NCBI GenBank assembly: GCA_963779685.1
Contig: CAVZZG010000003.1
Coordinates: forward strand, 992,001-1,056,000
DNA length: 64,000 nucleotides
Source of the DNA: CAVZZG01 sp963779685
GTDB lineage: Bacteria > Actinomycetota > Thermoleophilia > Gaiellales > F1-60-MAGs149
Reading direction: 5' to 3'
Part shown: positions 24,772 through 32,879 of the stretch, one piece after another
How positions within the stretch are numbered: the first letter of the stretch is position 1
Layout: every line of letters starts with the position of its first letter
Notes under the pieces: generated by a model
Seen by the model: the letters and a program-made list of their open reading frames with translations, nothing else
The model's database searches: none
What the model was told of the DNA's origin: nothing
Program-made: the position numbers and the translations under genes

Positions 24772-25079
24772 ACGGGACCCTCGTCCTCGTGCCCGGGCGC
24801 CTCGGGCAGCTCCCGGATCCGCTCCCGCGCCGACCACTTCTCCCAGTTGTCCTGCATCGCCTCGAGCAGCTCCTCCATGAACCGCGGGGTGACGTTGACA
24901 CGCGCCACCACCCAGCCGGGGACCTCCTCCTCGTCGACCTCGTGGTCGACCTTGCAGAACGTGAGCGTGAACTCGTAGTCGGAGTGGCTGATGTTCGCGA
25001 AGTTCGCGTAGACGCCCGCCATCAGCTCGGGCGTGAAGTGGATGTTCAGCCGACGTTCGTCTTCGCTGTCGTCGTCCAT
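24768..25079 (-). CDS. DUF3467 family protein
   Basis: A 103-residue DUF3467 protein: RRLNIHFTPELMAGVYANFANISHSDYEFTLTFCKVDHE followed by VARVNVTPRFMEELLEAMQDNWEKW. Function is unknown; the family is widespread in bacteria and is thought to be cytosolic. ATG start with TATGCT 8 nt upstream. Overlaps rlmH by 4 bases (CTGA), so the two are coupled. Confidence 0.85.
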   Translation of the reverse strand: MDDDSEDERRLNIHFTPELMAGVYANFANISHSDYEFTLTFCKVDHEVDEEEVPGWVVARVNVTPRFMEELLEAMQDNWEKWSARERIRELPEAPGHEDEGPV

Positions 25080-25087
25080 CGCCGTCA

Positions 25088-25093
25088 AGCATA
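25088..25093 (-). promoter_or_regulatory. -10 element TATGCT for the DUF3467-rlmH unit
   Basis: TATGCT ends 8 nt before the ATG at 25079. Confidence 0.55.
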
Positions 25094-25136
25094 TCCGCGG
25101 CGAAGGAGCCCGCCCGCCCGTCGCGTAGATCGGGCC

Positions 25137-25874
25137 GTGCAGGTTGCGCTGATCTCCGACGTCCACGGCAACCTGGCCGCCCTCGAGAGCGTGCTCGACG
25201 CCCTCGCCGACCGCTGCGACGAGATCTGGTGCCTCGGCGACACGGTCGGCTACGGCGCGAAGCCGAACGAGTGCGTGACGCTGGTGCGCGAGCGCTGCTC
25301 GGTCGTCCTGGCAGGCAACCACGACCTGGCCGCGATCGGCACCGTCGACCCGGCCGTCTTCTCGCACGACGCAGGCCGCGCCATCCGGTGGACGCGGGAG
25401 GTGCTCGATCCCGATGCCGAGGCCTGGCTGCGCACGCTCGAGCCGCGGGTCGACCGCGGCCCGGTCATCCTGGCCCACGGCTCGCCCCGCAACCCGGTGT
25501 GGGAGTACATCATGGATGCGGCCGGGGCGCGGGCGGCCCTGGAGGGCGAAGAGGCGCTGGCCGTCGCGGTCGGCCACACCCACGCGGCGATGATGGCGCG
25601 GCTGGGCGACGGCGTCCTGACCGGCGGCGCCGCCAACGCCGGCGCGACCTTCGACCTGGGTGCGGTGCGCTCGCTCATCAACCCCGGCTCGGTCGGACAA
25701 CCTCGCGACGCCGACGCGCGGGCTGCCTACGCGCTGCTGACGCTGGGTGACGAGGGCGTACCGGAACGCGTCGTCTTCCAGCGCACGCCATACAGCATCG
25801 CCCGTACCCAGCGCGAGATCCGGGAGGCCGGCCTCCCGGAGCACCTGGCCGATCGGCTCAGCTTCGGGATGTGA
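25137..25874 (+). CDS. YfcE/PPP-like metallophosphoesterase
   Basis: A 245-residue metallophosphoesterase with ALISDVHGNLAALESVL, WCLGDTVGYGAKP, VLAGNHDLAAIG, ILAHGSPRNPVWEYI, VGHTHAAM and SLINPGSVGQPRD, the set found in YfcE and diadenosine tetraphosphatase-like enzymes. Substrate unknown. GTG start chosen because TAGATC stands 5 nt upstream. Its last 17 bases overlap the 3' end of gpmI on the other strand. Confidence 0.82.
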   Translation: MQVALISDVHGNLAALESVLDALADRCDEIWCLGDTVGYGAKPNECVTLVRERCSVVLAGNHDLAAIGTVDPAVFSHDAGRAIRWTREVLDPDAEAWLRTLEPRVDRGPVILAHGSPRNPVWEYIMDAAGARAALEGEEALAVAVGHTHAAMMARLGDGVLTGGAANAGATFDLGAVRSLINPGSVGQPRDADARAAYALLTLGDEGVPERVVFQRTPYSIARTQREIREAGLPEHLADRLSFGM

Positions 25875-27376
25875 GGTCGCGGCCCGTCATCTCGGCGGGC
25901 GGAGCGAGACCCAGCAGCGCGAGCACGGTCGGGGCGAGGTCGGCGAGCCCGCCGCCGGCGGCCAGGGTCTGGTCGGGATCGGTGATCACGAGCGGCACCG
26001 GATTGGTCGTGTGGGCCGTGAAGGGCTCGCCGTCCGGGCCGACCATGTACTCGGCGTTGCCGTGATCGGACGTGACCAGCGCGACGCCGCCGATCTCGGT
26101 CAGCGCCTCCAGCACCACGCCGAGGCAGGTGTCGGCGGTCTCGACGGCCTCGATCACCGCGGCGACGATGCCGGTGTGGCCGACCATGTCGGCGTTCGCG
26201 AAGTTGACGACGGTGAAGTCGGGCCGGGTGGTGCGAAGCGCCTCCGCGACAAGGGCGGCGAGCTCAGGCCCGCTCATCGAGGGCCGCTCGTCGTAGGTCT
26301 TCACGTCCCGCGGCGACGGCACCATGATGCGCACCTCGCCGACGTGCGCCGTCTCCCGGCCGCCGTTCAGGAAGTAGGTCACATGCGGGTACTTCTCCGT
26401 CTCGGCGGCGTGGAGCTGGGTCAGGCCGGCGGCTTCGATCACGTCGGCCAGCACGTGCGCGGGCCACTCCGGCCCGAACGCGATCGCTCCCGGTTGCCCG
26501 TCCCAGTAGCGGGTCATGGCGGTCAGCGAGACCGGTCCCGCCCCGCCGCGGTCGAACCCGGTGAAGTCGGCATCTGCGAGCGCGTGACAGGTCTGGCGGG
26601 CCCGGTCGGGCCGGAAGTTGAAGAAGACGACCTCGTCGCCCGTGCCGATGCGGTTCGCCGCCGGGTCGCCGATCACCGTGGGCTCGACGAACTCGTCGGT
26701 CACGCCCGCCGCATACGCGGCCGTCACGGCGTCGGCGGCGCTGGCGGCCGCAGCGCCGCGCCCGTGCACGGCGGCGTCGTAGAAGCGCTGGGTGCGCTCC
26801 CAGCGGCTGTCGCGATCCATGCCGTAGATCCGCCCGGACACGGTGGCGATGACGGTCCTGCCGTCCGACCACTCGCCGGCGAGCCGGGCCAGCAGGCCGG
26901 CAGCCTGGTGCGGCGAGACGTCGCGGCCATCGGTGATGGCGTGCACGGCGACGGCGGCGCCGCGGGCGTGGGCGAGCTCGACGATCGCACGCAGGTGGTC
27001 GACGTGGGAGTGCACGCCCCCGTCCGACACGAGCCCGGTGACGTGGAGCGGCCGGCCGGCGGCGCCGGCGCGCGTCGGCGGCCGCCACCAGGGCCGGGTT
27101 CTCGAGCAGCGAACCGTCGGCGACGGCGTCGGAGAGGCGCACCAGATCCTGGCGCACGATGCGGCCGGCGCCGATCGTGAGGTGGCCGACCTCGGAGTTG
27201 CCCATCTGCCCGTCGGGCAGCCCGACGGCACGGCCGGAGGCCGCGAGCGTGACGTGCGGCATGGTCGCGAGGAGGCGGTCGAACACGGGCGTCGCCGCGA
27301 GCTCGACGGCGTTGCCGGGGCCGGGCGGGGCCTGGCCGAAGCCGTCGAGGATGATGAGGGCGACCGGCCGGGTCAT
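25858..27376 (-). CDS. gpmI: 2,3-bisphosphoglycerate-independent phosphoglycerate mutase, one frameshift
   Basis: Interconverts 3- and 2-phosphoglycerate with two Mn ions. The N-terminus MTRPVALIILDGFGQAPPG and the catalytic serine MGNSEVGH lie in one frame; after ALVAAADA near 27065 the other frame continues with GRPLHVTGLVSDGGVHSHVDHL, NFRPDRARQ, VVNFANADMVGHTGI, LVTSDHGNAEYM and GRDLTSRS. One indel inside a run of GC-only sequence accounts for this. Length when repaired is about 505 residues, normal. ATG overlaps the tpiA stop (ATGA). Last gene of the gap-pgk-tpiA-gpmI operon. Confidence 0.88.
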
Positions 27377-28156
27377 CGCGGGCCGGCGGCGGCCGCGATG
27401 GCCAGGAAGTCGTCGACGGCGAGCGACGCACCGCCGACAGGCCGCCGTCGACGTCGGCCTCGGCGAACAGCTCGGCTGCGTTCGCGGGCTTGACCGAGCC
27501 GCCGTAGAGGATGCGCATCTCGTCGGCCGCGGCCGTCGCCGAACAGCCCGGCGAGCACCGATCCGGATGTGGGCGTGCGCAGCCTGGGCCATCGCCGGCG
27601 TGGCCGTCTTGCCGGTGCCGATCGCCCAGATCGGCTCGTAGGCGATCACGACACCGGTGGCCTGCGACCACGTGCACTCCGGCCAGGCCGCGGGCGAGCT
27701 GGGCCGGAGAGGCGCACCTCGGTCGCCCCCGCCTCGCGCTCGGCCTCGCGTCTCCCCGATGCAGAGGATCGGGTCGAGACCGACCGCCAGCGCCGCCGGC
27801 ACCTTCTCGGCCAGCGCCTCGTCCGTCTCGCCGAAGAACTGGCGCCGCTCGGAGTGGCCGAGGAGGACGCCGGTCGCGCCGGCGTCGGCGAGCATCGCCA
27901 TCGCAACCTCGCCCGTGTACGCGCCGCTCTCGGCCTGATGGCCGTTCTGGGCCAGCACGCCCACCCCCAGCGGCGCGAGCACGTCCGCCACCTCACTGAG
28001 GGACGTCAGCGGCGGGCAGATGGCGAGATCGACCTCGTCGACCTCGTCCAGGCGCCGCTCCAGCGCCTCCGCGAACGCCCGGGCGTCGGCGCGGAGCTTG
28101 AACATCTTCCAGTTGCCCGCCACGACCGGCGTGCGCTCGACGATCCCTTCGGACAC
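27373..28156 (-). CDS. tpiA: triosephosphate isomerase with at least six single-base frameshifts
   Basis: Interconverts glyceraldehyde-3-phosphate and dihydroxyacetone phosphate. Fragments in all three frames join into a full TIM: VVAGNWKMFKLRADARAF, GHQAESGAYTGEVAMAMLAD, LLGHSERRQFFGETDE, ILCIGET, then EAEREAGATEVRLSG, VVIAYEPIWAIGTGKTATP with the catalytic Glu, MRILYGGSVKPANAAELFAE and GGASLAVDDFLAIAAAAG. Extra bases are inferred near 27760, 27713, 27680, 27560 and 27535 and a missing one near 27440. All catalytic residues are present, so error in the assembled sequence is likelier than decay. GTG at 28156 or ATG at 28174. Confidence 0.82.
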
Positions 28157-28214
28157 GTCCGCATGATCCCGCATCCCGGTCGACGGCGCGGCGCCGGGCG
28201 GGGGCCTCTCTGCG

Positions 28215-29403
28215 TTAGGCGTCGGGAAGCGCCGCGACGCCGGGCAGGATGCGGCCTTCGAGGAGCTCGAGGGAGGCGCCGCCACCGGTGGAGACGTGGG
28301 TGATGCGGTCGGCGAGCCCGAGCCGGGTGATGGCGGCCACCGAGTCGCCGCCGCCGACGACGGTGGTGCCCGGGCAGGCGGCGACGGCCTCGGCCACGGT
28401 GCGGGTGCCGGCGGCGAAGGGGGCGAGCTCGAACACGCCCATGGGGCCGTTCCACAGCACGGTGCGCGCGCCGGCGATGGTGGCGGCGTACGCGGCAGCG
28501 GCTGCGGGGCCGATGTCGAGACCCATCCACCCGTCGGGAACGGCGTCGGTGGGCACGACCCGGGTTGCGGCGTCGGCCGAGAACGCGTCGGCTGCGACCG
28601 TGTCGGACGGCAGGGCGAGGTTGCAGCCGTGCTCGATCGCGATCGCCTGGGCGCGGCGGGCGGTCTCCTGGCCGGCGGCGTCCTCGTGCAGCGACGCCCC
28701 CACGGCGCCGCCGTTCGCGGCCGCGAACGTGTAGGCACATGGCGCCGCCGATCAGGATCTCGTCCGCCACGGTCGCGAGCCGCTCGATGACGCCGATCTT
28801 GTCGGTCACCTTGGCCCCGCCCACGATCGCGACGAACGGATGCTCCGGCGCCTCGAGGATCCCGGTCAGCGTCGTCACCTCGCGCTCCAGGAGGTGGCCG
28901 GCGGCGGCCGGCAGCAGGTGCGCGACGCCCTCGGTGGAGGCGTGGGCGCGGTGAGCGGCGCCGAACGCATCGTTGACGTAGACATCGGCGAGCCGCGCCA
29001 GGGCCTCGGCGAAGGCCGGATCGTTTGCCTCCTCGGCGGCATGGAACCGCAGGTTCTCGAGGAGGACGACATCGCCGTCGGCCATGCCCGCGACCAGCGC
29101 CTCGACGCCGGGGCCCACGCAGTCGGCCGCCATCGCGACGGGGGCGCCGAGCAGCTCCGCGAGCCTGACGGCCGCGGGCCGCAGCGAGCACTCCGGAGCG
29201 ACCCGGCCCTTGGGGCGGCCGAGGTGCGAGCACAGGATCACGCGCGCTCCCCGGGCGCGCAGGTCCTCGATCGTCGGCAGAGCCGCCCGGATGCGGGTGT
29301 CGTCCGTCACCGCGCCCGCGTTGAGCGGGACGTTGAAGTCGACCCTCGTCAGCACCCGGCGGCCGCGGAGCTCGCCGAGGCCGGCGATCGTCCGCTTCGC
29401 CAC
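28215..29403 (-). CDS. pgk: phosphoglycerate kinase, one frameshift
   Basis: Makes ATP from 1,3-bisphosphoglycerate. N-terminal half: VLTRVDFNVPL, LCSHLGRPKG, LLENLRFHAAEEANDPAFA and VAIVGGAKVTDKIGV; then near 28738 the frame changes and the C-terminal half continues as YTFAAANGGAVGASLHEDA, WMGLDIGPAAAAAY, TVLWNGPMGVFELAPFAAGT and TVVGGGDSVAAITRLGLAD. The nucleotide-binding and hinge motifs are intact. The GTG start comes 1 nt after the gap stop, so coupling is tight. Confidence 0.9.
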
Positions 29404-29404
29404 C

Positions 29405-30397
29405 TCAGAGCCGGCCGACGAGGTCGACCAGGCGGTTCGAGTAGCCGTACTCGTTGTCGTACCACGACACGATCTTCGCCATCCGGCCGCTGGCCATGGT
29501 CAGCCCGGCGTCGAAGATGGAGCTGTAGGTCGTGCCGACGATGTCGACGGACACGATCGGATCCTCGGTGTAGGCGAGGATGCCCTTGAAGCGCCCCTGG
29601 TCGGCCGCGCCGCGGATGGCGGCGTTGATCTCGTCGGCCGACGCCTCGCGCCCGAGCAGGCAGACGAGGTCGACGGCCGAGCCGTCCGGCACGGGCACGC
29701 GCATCGCGATGCCGTCCATCCTGCCCTTCAGCTCCGGGATCACGAGCCCGATCGCCTTGGCCGCGCCGGTGGAGGTCGGGATCACCGAGACGGCCGCCGC
29801 GCGAGCGCGACGAAGATCCTTGTGCGGCAGGTCGAGGATCATCTGGTCGTTCGTGTACGCGTGCACGGTCGTCATGAAGCCGTGCTCGATCCCGAACGTG
29901 TCGAGCAGCACCTTCGCGACCGGCCCCAGGCAGTTCGTCGTGCAGGACGCGTTCGAGATGATGTGGTGACGTGCGCTGTCGTACTGATCGTCGTTGACAC
30001 CGAGGACGACCGTCAGGTCGGGATCGGTGGCAGGTGCCGAGATGATCACCTTCGAGGCGCCGGCCGCCAGGTGCTTGGACGAGCCGTCGCGGCTCGCGAA
30101 GAACCCGGTCGACTCGAGCACGACGTCGACGTCCAGATCGCGCCAGGGCAGGGCACCCGGGTCGCGCTCGGCCAGCACGCGGATCTCCTTGCCATCCACG
30201 ACCAGCCCGGACGCCGACTCGCCGACGTCGCCGGCGAACCGTCCCAGCACCGAGTCGTAGCGCAGCAGGTGCGCCAGCGTGTGGGCGTCGGTGAGGTCGT
30301 TGACCGCGACGATCTCGAAGCTCGCCCCCTGCGCGCGGGCGGCGCGGAAGAAGTTACGTCCGATGCGGCCGAAGCCGTTGATGGCGACACGCGTCAC
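29405..30397 (-). CDS. gap: glyceraldehyde-3-phosphate dehydrogenase
   Basis: Type I NAD-dependent GAPDH of 330 residues: RVAINGFGRIGRNFFRAA Rossmann start, catalytic cysteine in ISNASCTTNCLGP, catalytic histidine in TTVHAYTNDQ, and the C-terminal SWYDNEYGYSNRL. First gene of the glycolytic operon. Unlike most genes here, it has a leader with GGAGGG 6 nt before GTG and a TACGAT -10 at 30428-30433. Confidence 0.96.
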   Translation of the reverse strand: MTRVAINGFGRIGRNFFRAARAQGASFEIVAVNDLTDAHTLAHLLRYDSVLGRFAGDVGESASGLVVDGKEIRVLAERDPGALPWRDLDVDVVLESTGFFASRDGSSKHLAAGASKVIISAPATDPDLTVVLGVNDDQYDSARHHIISNASCTTNCLGPVAKVLLDTFGIEHGFMTTVHAYTNDQMILDLPHKDLRRARAAAVSVIPTSTGAAKAIGLVIPELKGRMDGIAMRVPVPDGSAVDLVCLLGREASADEINAAIRGAADQGRFKGILAYTEDPIVSVDIVGTTYSSIFDAGLTMASGRMAKIVSWYDNEYGYSNRLVDLVGRL

Positions 30398-30403
30398 TGC
30401 GAG

Positions 30404-30433
30404 CCCTCCGGGAGTGGTGACCGGGGCATCGTA
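30404..30433 (-). promoter_or_regulatory. leadered promoter and ribosome site of gap
   Basis: TACGAT (30428-30433) is a -10 candidate about 24 nt before the expected translation region; GGAGGG (30404-30409) precedes the GTG by 6 nt. A contrast to the leaderless genes. Confidence 0.55.
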
Positions 30434-30503
30434 CGAGTTGGAGGCGGGGCGAGCCGCAACACGGCGGGCGAACGGGGTCTGGATCCGCGCGCGGTCGCAG
30501 TGG

Positions 30504-30523
30504 CTCGCCCCGCTTCGGGCGAG
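30504..30523 (-). terminator. hairpin after whiA
   Basis: CTCGCCC / GGGCGAG stem with a 6-nt loop, 24 bp beyond the whiA stop; a second, longer inverted repeat (GCGGGGCGAGCC near 30448 with GGCTCGCCCCGC) can compete with it. Confidence 0.65.
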
Positions 30524-30547
30524 TCTAACGCGTCGGCCGCGCCGCTG

Positions 30548-31471
30548 CTAGGGCGGAAATGCGAGCTCGACGAGCGCGCGCAGGCGACCCGCGAGCGTCG
30601 GCTTCGGCAGCGGCGGATCGGCCCCGGCGGCCAGCTCCGCGAGCGGCAGCTCGGGGTGCTGTTCGCGCAGCAGGGCGGCCTCGAGCAACGGCGTCGAGAG
30701 CCGCTCGAGCCGGCCCTCGTCGCGCAGCACGGCGATCGCGTGCAGCTGCCGGCGGGCGGCGATCACCTGACGGCGCAGGTTCGCGGTCTCGGCGTTGGCC
30801 TGGCGGTTGGCTCCGCCACGGGCCTGTGACACCACCTCGCCCTCCGCCAGCCGGATGGCGGCCTGCGGCGCACCGACGATCGTGAGGAAGTCCTCGACCG
30901 TCTCGAGCCGCTTGGCGTAGGCGATCGCGAACGACGGCCGGTCACGCACCCGCAGCTCGAGCCCTTCCGCCGCCGCCAGTCCCGCCAGGTCGGCCGCCGC
31001 CGCCTCGTCGTGCGCCCGCAGCTCGAGGTGCACCGGCCGGCGGGGGGCGCTGACCGAGCCGGCGGCGATGAACGAGCCGCGGAGGTACGCGCGCCGGCAG
31101 CACGAGCGCCCCACCACGCGCCGCGGCGGCCGGCCCATGGGTGTGTTGCGGGCGTTCAGCACCCCGGCCTCGCGCAGCGCACCGAGCGTGACGGCGTCGG
31201 ATGCGCAGACGATGTCGACCCGCTGGCTGCCGCCGAACCGCGCCTCGCGGTGCGTGCGGATCTCGCAGGTCGCTCCGGCCGCCCGCAGCAGCTCGACCGC
31301 TCGCCGCGCCGCCGGCCCGGCCACGAGCTCCACCTCGACGTGCACCTGGCCACGGCCGTGGAGGTGGAACGCGCCCGCCGAGCGCACGATCGCCGACAGC
31401 AGCGCCCGCCGGCAGCAGGGCCGGGGCGGCATCGCCGACGCGAGCTCCTCGCGGACGTCCTCGGTGAACAT
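30548..31471 (-). CDS. whiA: sporulation/division regulator WhiA
   Basis: DNA-binding protein of 307 residues with an N-terminal degenerate LAGLIDADG homing-endonuclease-like domain (CCRRALLSAIVRSAGAFH, CCRRAYLRGSFIAAGSVS) and a C-terminal helix-turn-helix (ANAETANLRRQVIAARRQL, EQHPELPLAELAAGADPPLPKPTLAGRLRAL). In other Gram-positives it controls septation genes. ATG shares one base with the yvcK stop (TGATG). The order uvrC, ogt-like, yvcK, whiA, then gap-pgk-tpi, follows the common actinobacterial arrangement except that rapZ is absent. Confidence 0.93.
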   Translation of the reverse strand: MFTEDVREELASAMPPRPCCRRALLSAIVRSAGAFHLHGRGQVHVEVELVAGPAARRAVELLRAAGATCEIRTHREARFGGSQRVDIVCASDAVTLGALREAGVLNARNTPMGRPPRRVVGRSCCRRAYLRGSFIAAGSVSAPRRPVHLELRAHDEAAAADLAGLAAAEGLELRVRDRPSFAIAYAKRLETVEDFLTIVGAPQAAIRLAEGEVVSQARGGANRQANAETANLRRQVIAARRQLHAIAVLRDEGRLERLSTPLLEAALLREQHPELPLAELAAGADPPLPKPTLAGRLRALVELAFPP

Positions 31472-32388
31472 CAGCGGCGGTGGCGGCGGGCCTCGCGCAG
31501 CAGCACGCGCGCCAGCCGCTCCGGATCGTGCTGGTGCCCGGCGACGACGTGCGCAGACACCACCTCGACGCCCCGCCGGGCGAGCGCATCGCGGTCGAAG
31601 ACGACGGGGATCAGCGTCGTCGTGGCGACCCGCCGCAGGTGCGGGATGACGACGGTCTGGACGATCCCGGGCCCGACGTGCTGGACGAGCCGGTCGATGT
31701 GCAGGGCGGCGTCGTAGCCGAGCGTCTCGCCCGGCTGCTGCAGCAGGTTCGCGACGTACAGGCGCCGGCCGGGCCCGTGCAGCACTGCGTCGCGGATCGC
31801 CGGCACCAGCAGCGGCGGCAGCGTGGACGTGAACAGCGACCCGGGGCCGAGCACGACCAGGTCGGCCTCGCGGAGCGCGCGCAGCGCCTCGCCGTTGGCT
31901 GCCGGCTCGGCGGGCTCGAGGCGCAGCCGCCGCACCCGGCTGCGATCGGTGGCGACCGCCGTCTCGCCGGACACGATGCGACCGTCCTCCATCTCGGCCA
32001 CGAGCATCACCTGCTCCCGGGTGGCGGGCAGCACCTCGCCGGCGATGGCGAGCGCGTGCGACGTGAGCGCGACGGCCGCGTCGAACGACCCGGCGAGCTC
32101 CGTCAGGGCCGCCAGGAACAGGTTGCCGAGGTTGTGCCCCGCCAGCTCGCCGCGCGAGAAGCGATGCTGGAACATGTTGGCCATGAACGACTCGTCCTCG
32201 GCCAGGGCGACGAGGCACGCGCGGACGTCGCCGGGCGGCGGGATGTCGAGGTCGCGCCGCAGGCGGCCAGAGGAGCCGCCGTCGTCGGTCAGGGTGACGA
32301 TCGCGGACGGTTCCTGCCCGATCTCCTTCAGCCCTCGCAGCACGCTCGACAGTCCCGTGCCACCGCCGATGCACACGATCCGGGCCAT
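31471..32388 (-). CDS. yvcK: gluconeogenesis factor YvcK/CofD-like protein
   Basis: A 305-residue CofD-superfamily protein: VCIGGGTGLSSVLRGLK, TVTDDGGSSGRLRRDL-like (LTDDGGSSGRLRRDL), DVRACLVALAEDESFMANMFQHRF, GHNLGNLFLAALTEL and VVLGPGSLFTSTLPPLLV. In Bacillus and mycobacteria YvcK/CuvA binds UDP-sugars and links central metabolism to cell-wall synthesis. One-base overlaps with both neighbours (TGATG twice) show tight coupling. Confidence 0.93.
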   Translation of the reverse strand: MARIVCIGGGTGLSSVLRGLKEIGQEPSAIVTLTDDGGSSGRLRRDLDIPPPGDVRACLVALAEDESFMANMFQHRFSRGELAGHNLGNLFLAALTELAGSFDAAVALTSHALAIAGEVLPATREQVMLVAEMEDGRIVSGETAVATDRSRVRRLRLEPAEPAANGEALRALREADLVVLGPGSLFTSTLPPLLVPAIRDAVLHGPGRRLYVANLLQQPGETLGYDAALHIDRLVQHVGPGIVQTVVIPHLRRVATTTLIPVVFDRDALARRGVEVVSAHVVAGHQHDPERLARVLLREARRHRR

Positions 32389-32879
32389 CAGAGGCCGACG
32401 CCTTCCAGCGCCAGGAGGCGGCGCTTCATGGCCGGGCCGTCCGGGCCGTAGGGGCCGATCGTCCCGTCCGACCTGATCACGCGGTGGTAGGGCACGAGCA
32501 CGGAGAGCGTACCGCGGGCGCAGACGCTGCCCGCCGCGCGGTGCGCGCCGGGCCGGCCGGCCATCCGGGCCAGCTCGGCGTAGGCCACCGTGTGGCCGTA
32601 CGGCACGTGCAGCAGCGCCCGCACCACCGCCGCCTCGAACGGTGTCGCCCCCGCCCAGGCCAGCGTCGGCCCGATGTCGAGGTCGGCGAAGGTCACCCGC
32701 TGCCCGCCGAAGTAGGCCGCGAGCCGCTCCACCAGCAGCTGCTGCAGCGGCGTCGCCGGACCGTCCCCGGGCTCGCGCCGCCACGACGGCTCCTCGTGGT
32801 GGAGCGGCACGTCGCCGTCGAAGACGAGCTCGCCGACTCCCCACGCCGGCGCCGTGTAGGTGACGATCCGGTGACTCAC
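32388..32879 (-). CDS. alkyltransferase-like protein (MGMT fold, Tyr in place of catalytic Cys)
   Basis: A 163-residue Ogt/MGMT-family protein: an N-terminal domain, LLVERLAAYFGG, TPFEAAVVRALLHVPYGHTVAYAELARMAG, then GTLSVLVPYHRVIRSDGTIGPYG. The active-site motif PCHR reads P-Y131-H-R, so the methyl-accepting cysteine is missing; the DNA-intercalating arginine region (AHRAAG) remains. Proteins of this fold without the cysteine (ATLs, usually PWHR) flag O6-alkylguanine for nucleotide excision repair. The gene overlaps uvrC by 4 bases (GTGA), which fits such a role. Length is that of full Ogt, longer than classical ATLs. Confidence 0.85.
   Translation of the reverse strand: MSHRIVTYTAPAWGVGELVFDGDVPLHHEEPSWRREPGDGPATPLQQLLVERLAAYFGGQRVTFADLDIGPTLAWAGATPFEAAVVRALLHVPYGHTVAYAELARMAGRPGAHRAAGSVCARGTLSVLVPYHRVIRSDGTIGPYGPDGPAMKRRLLALEGVGL

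Noticed and set aside
26264..29233. One long frame that seems to fuse pgk, tpiA and gpmI pieces
   Set aside because: It only joins fragments of three frameshifted genes with nonsense stretches; ATGA junctions show three separate genes.
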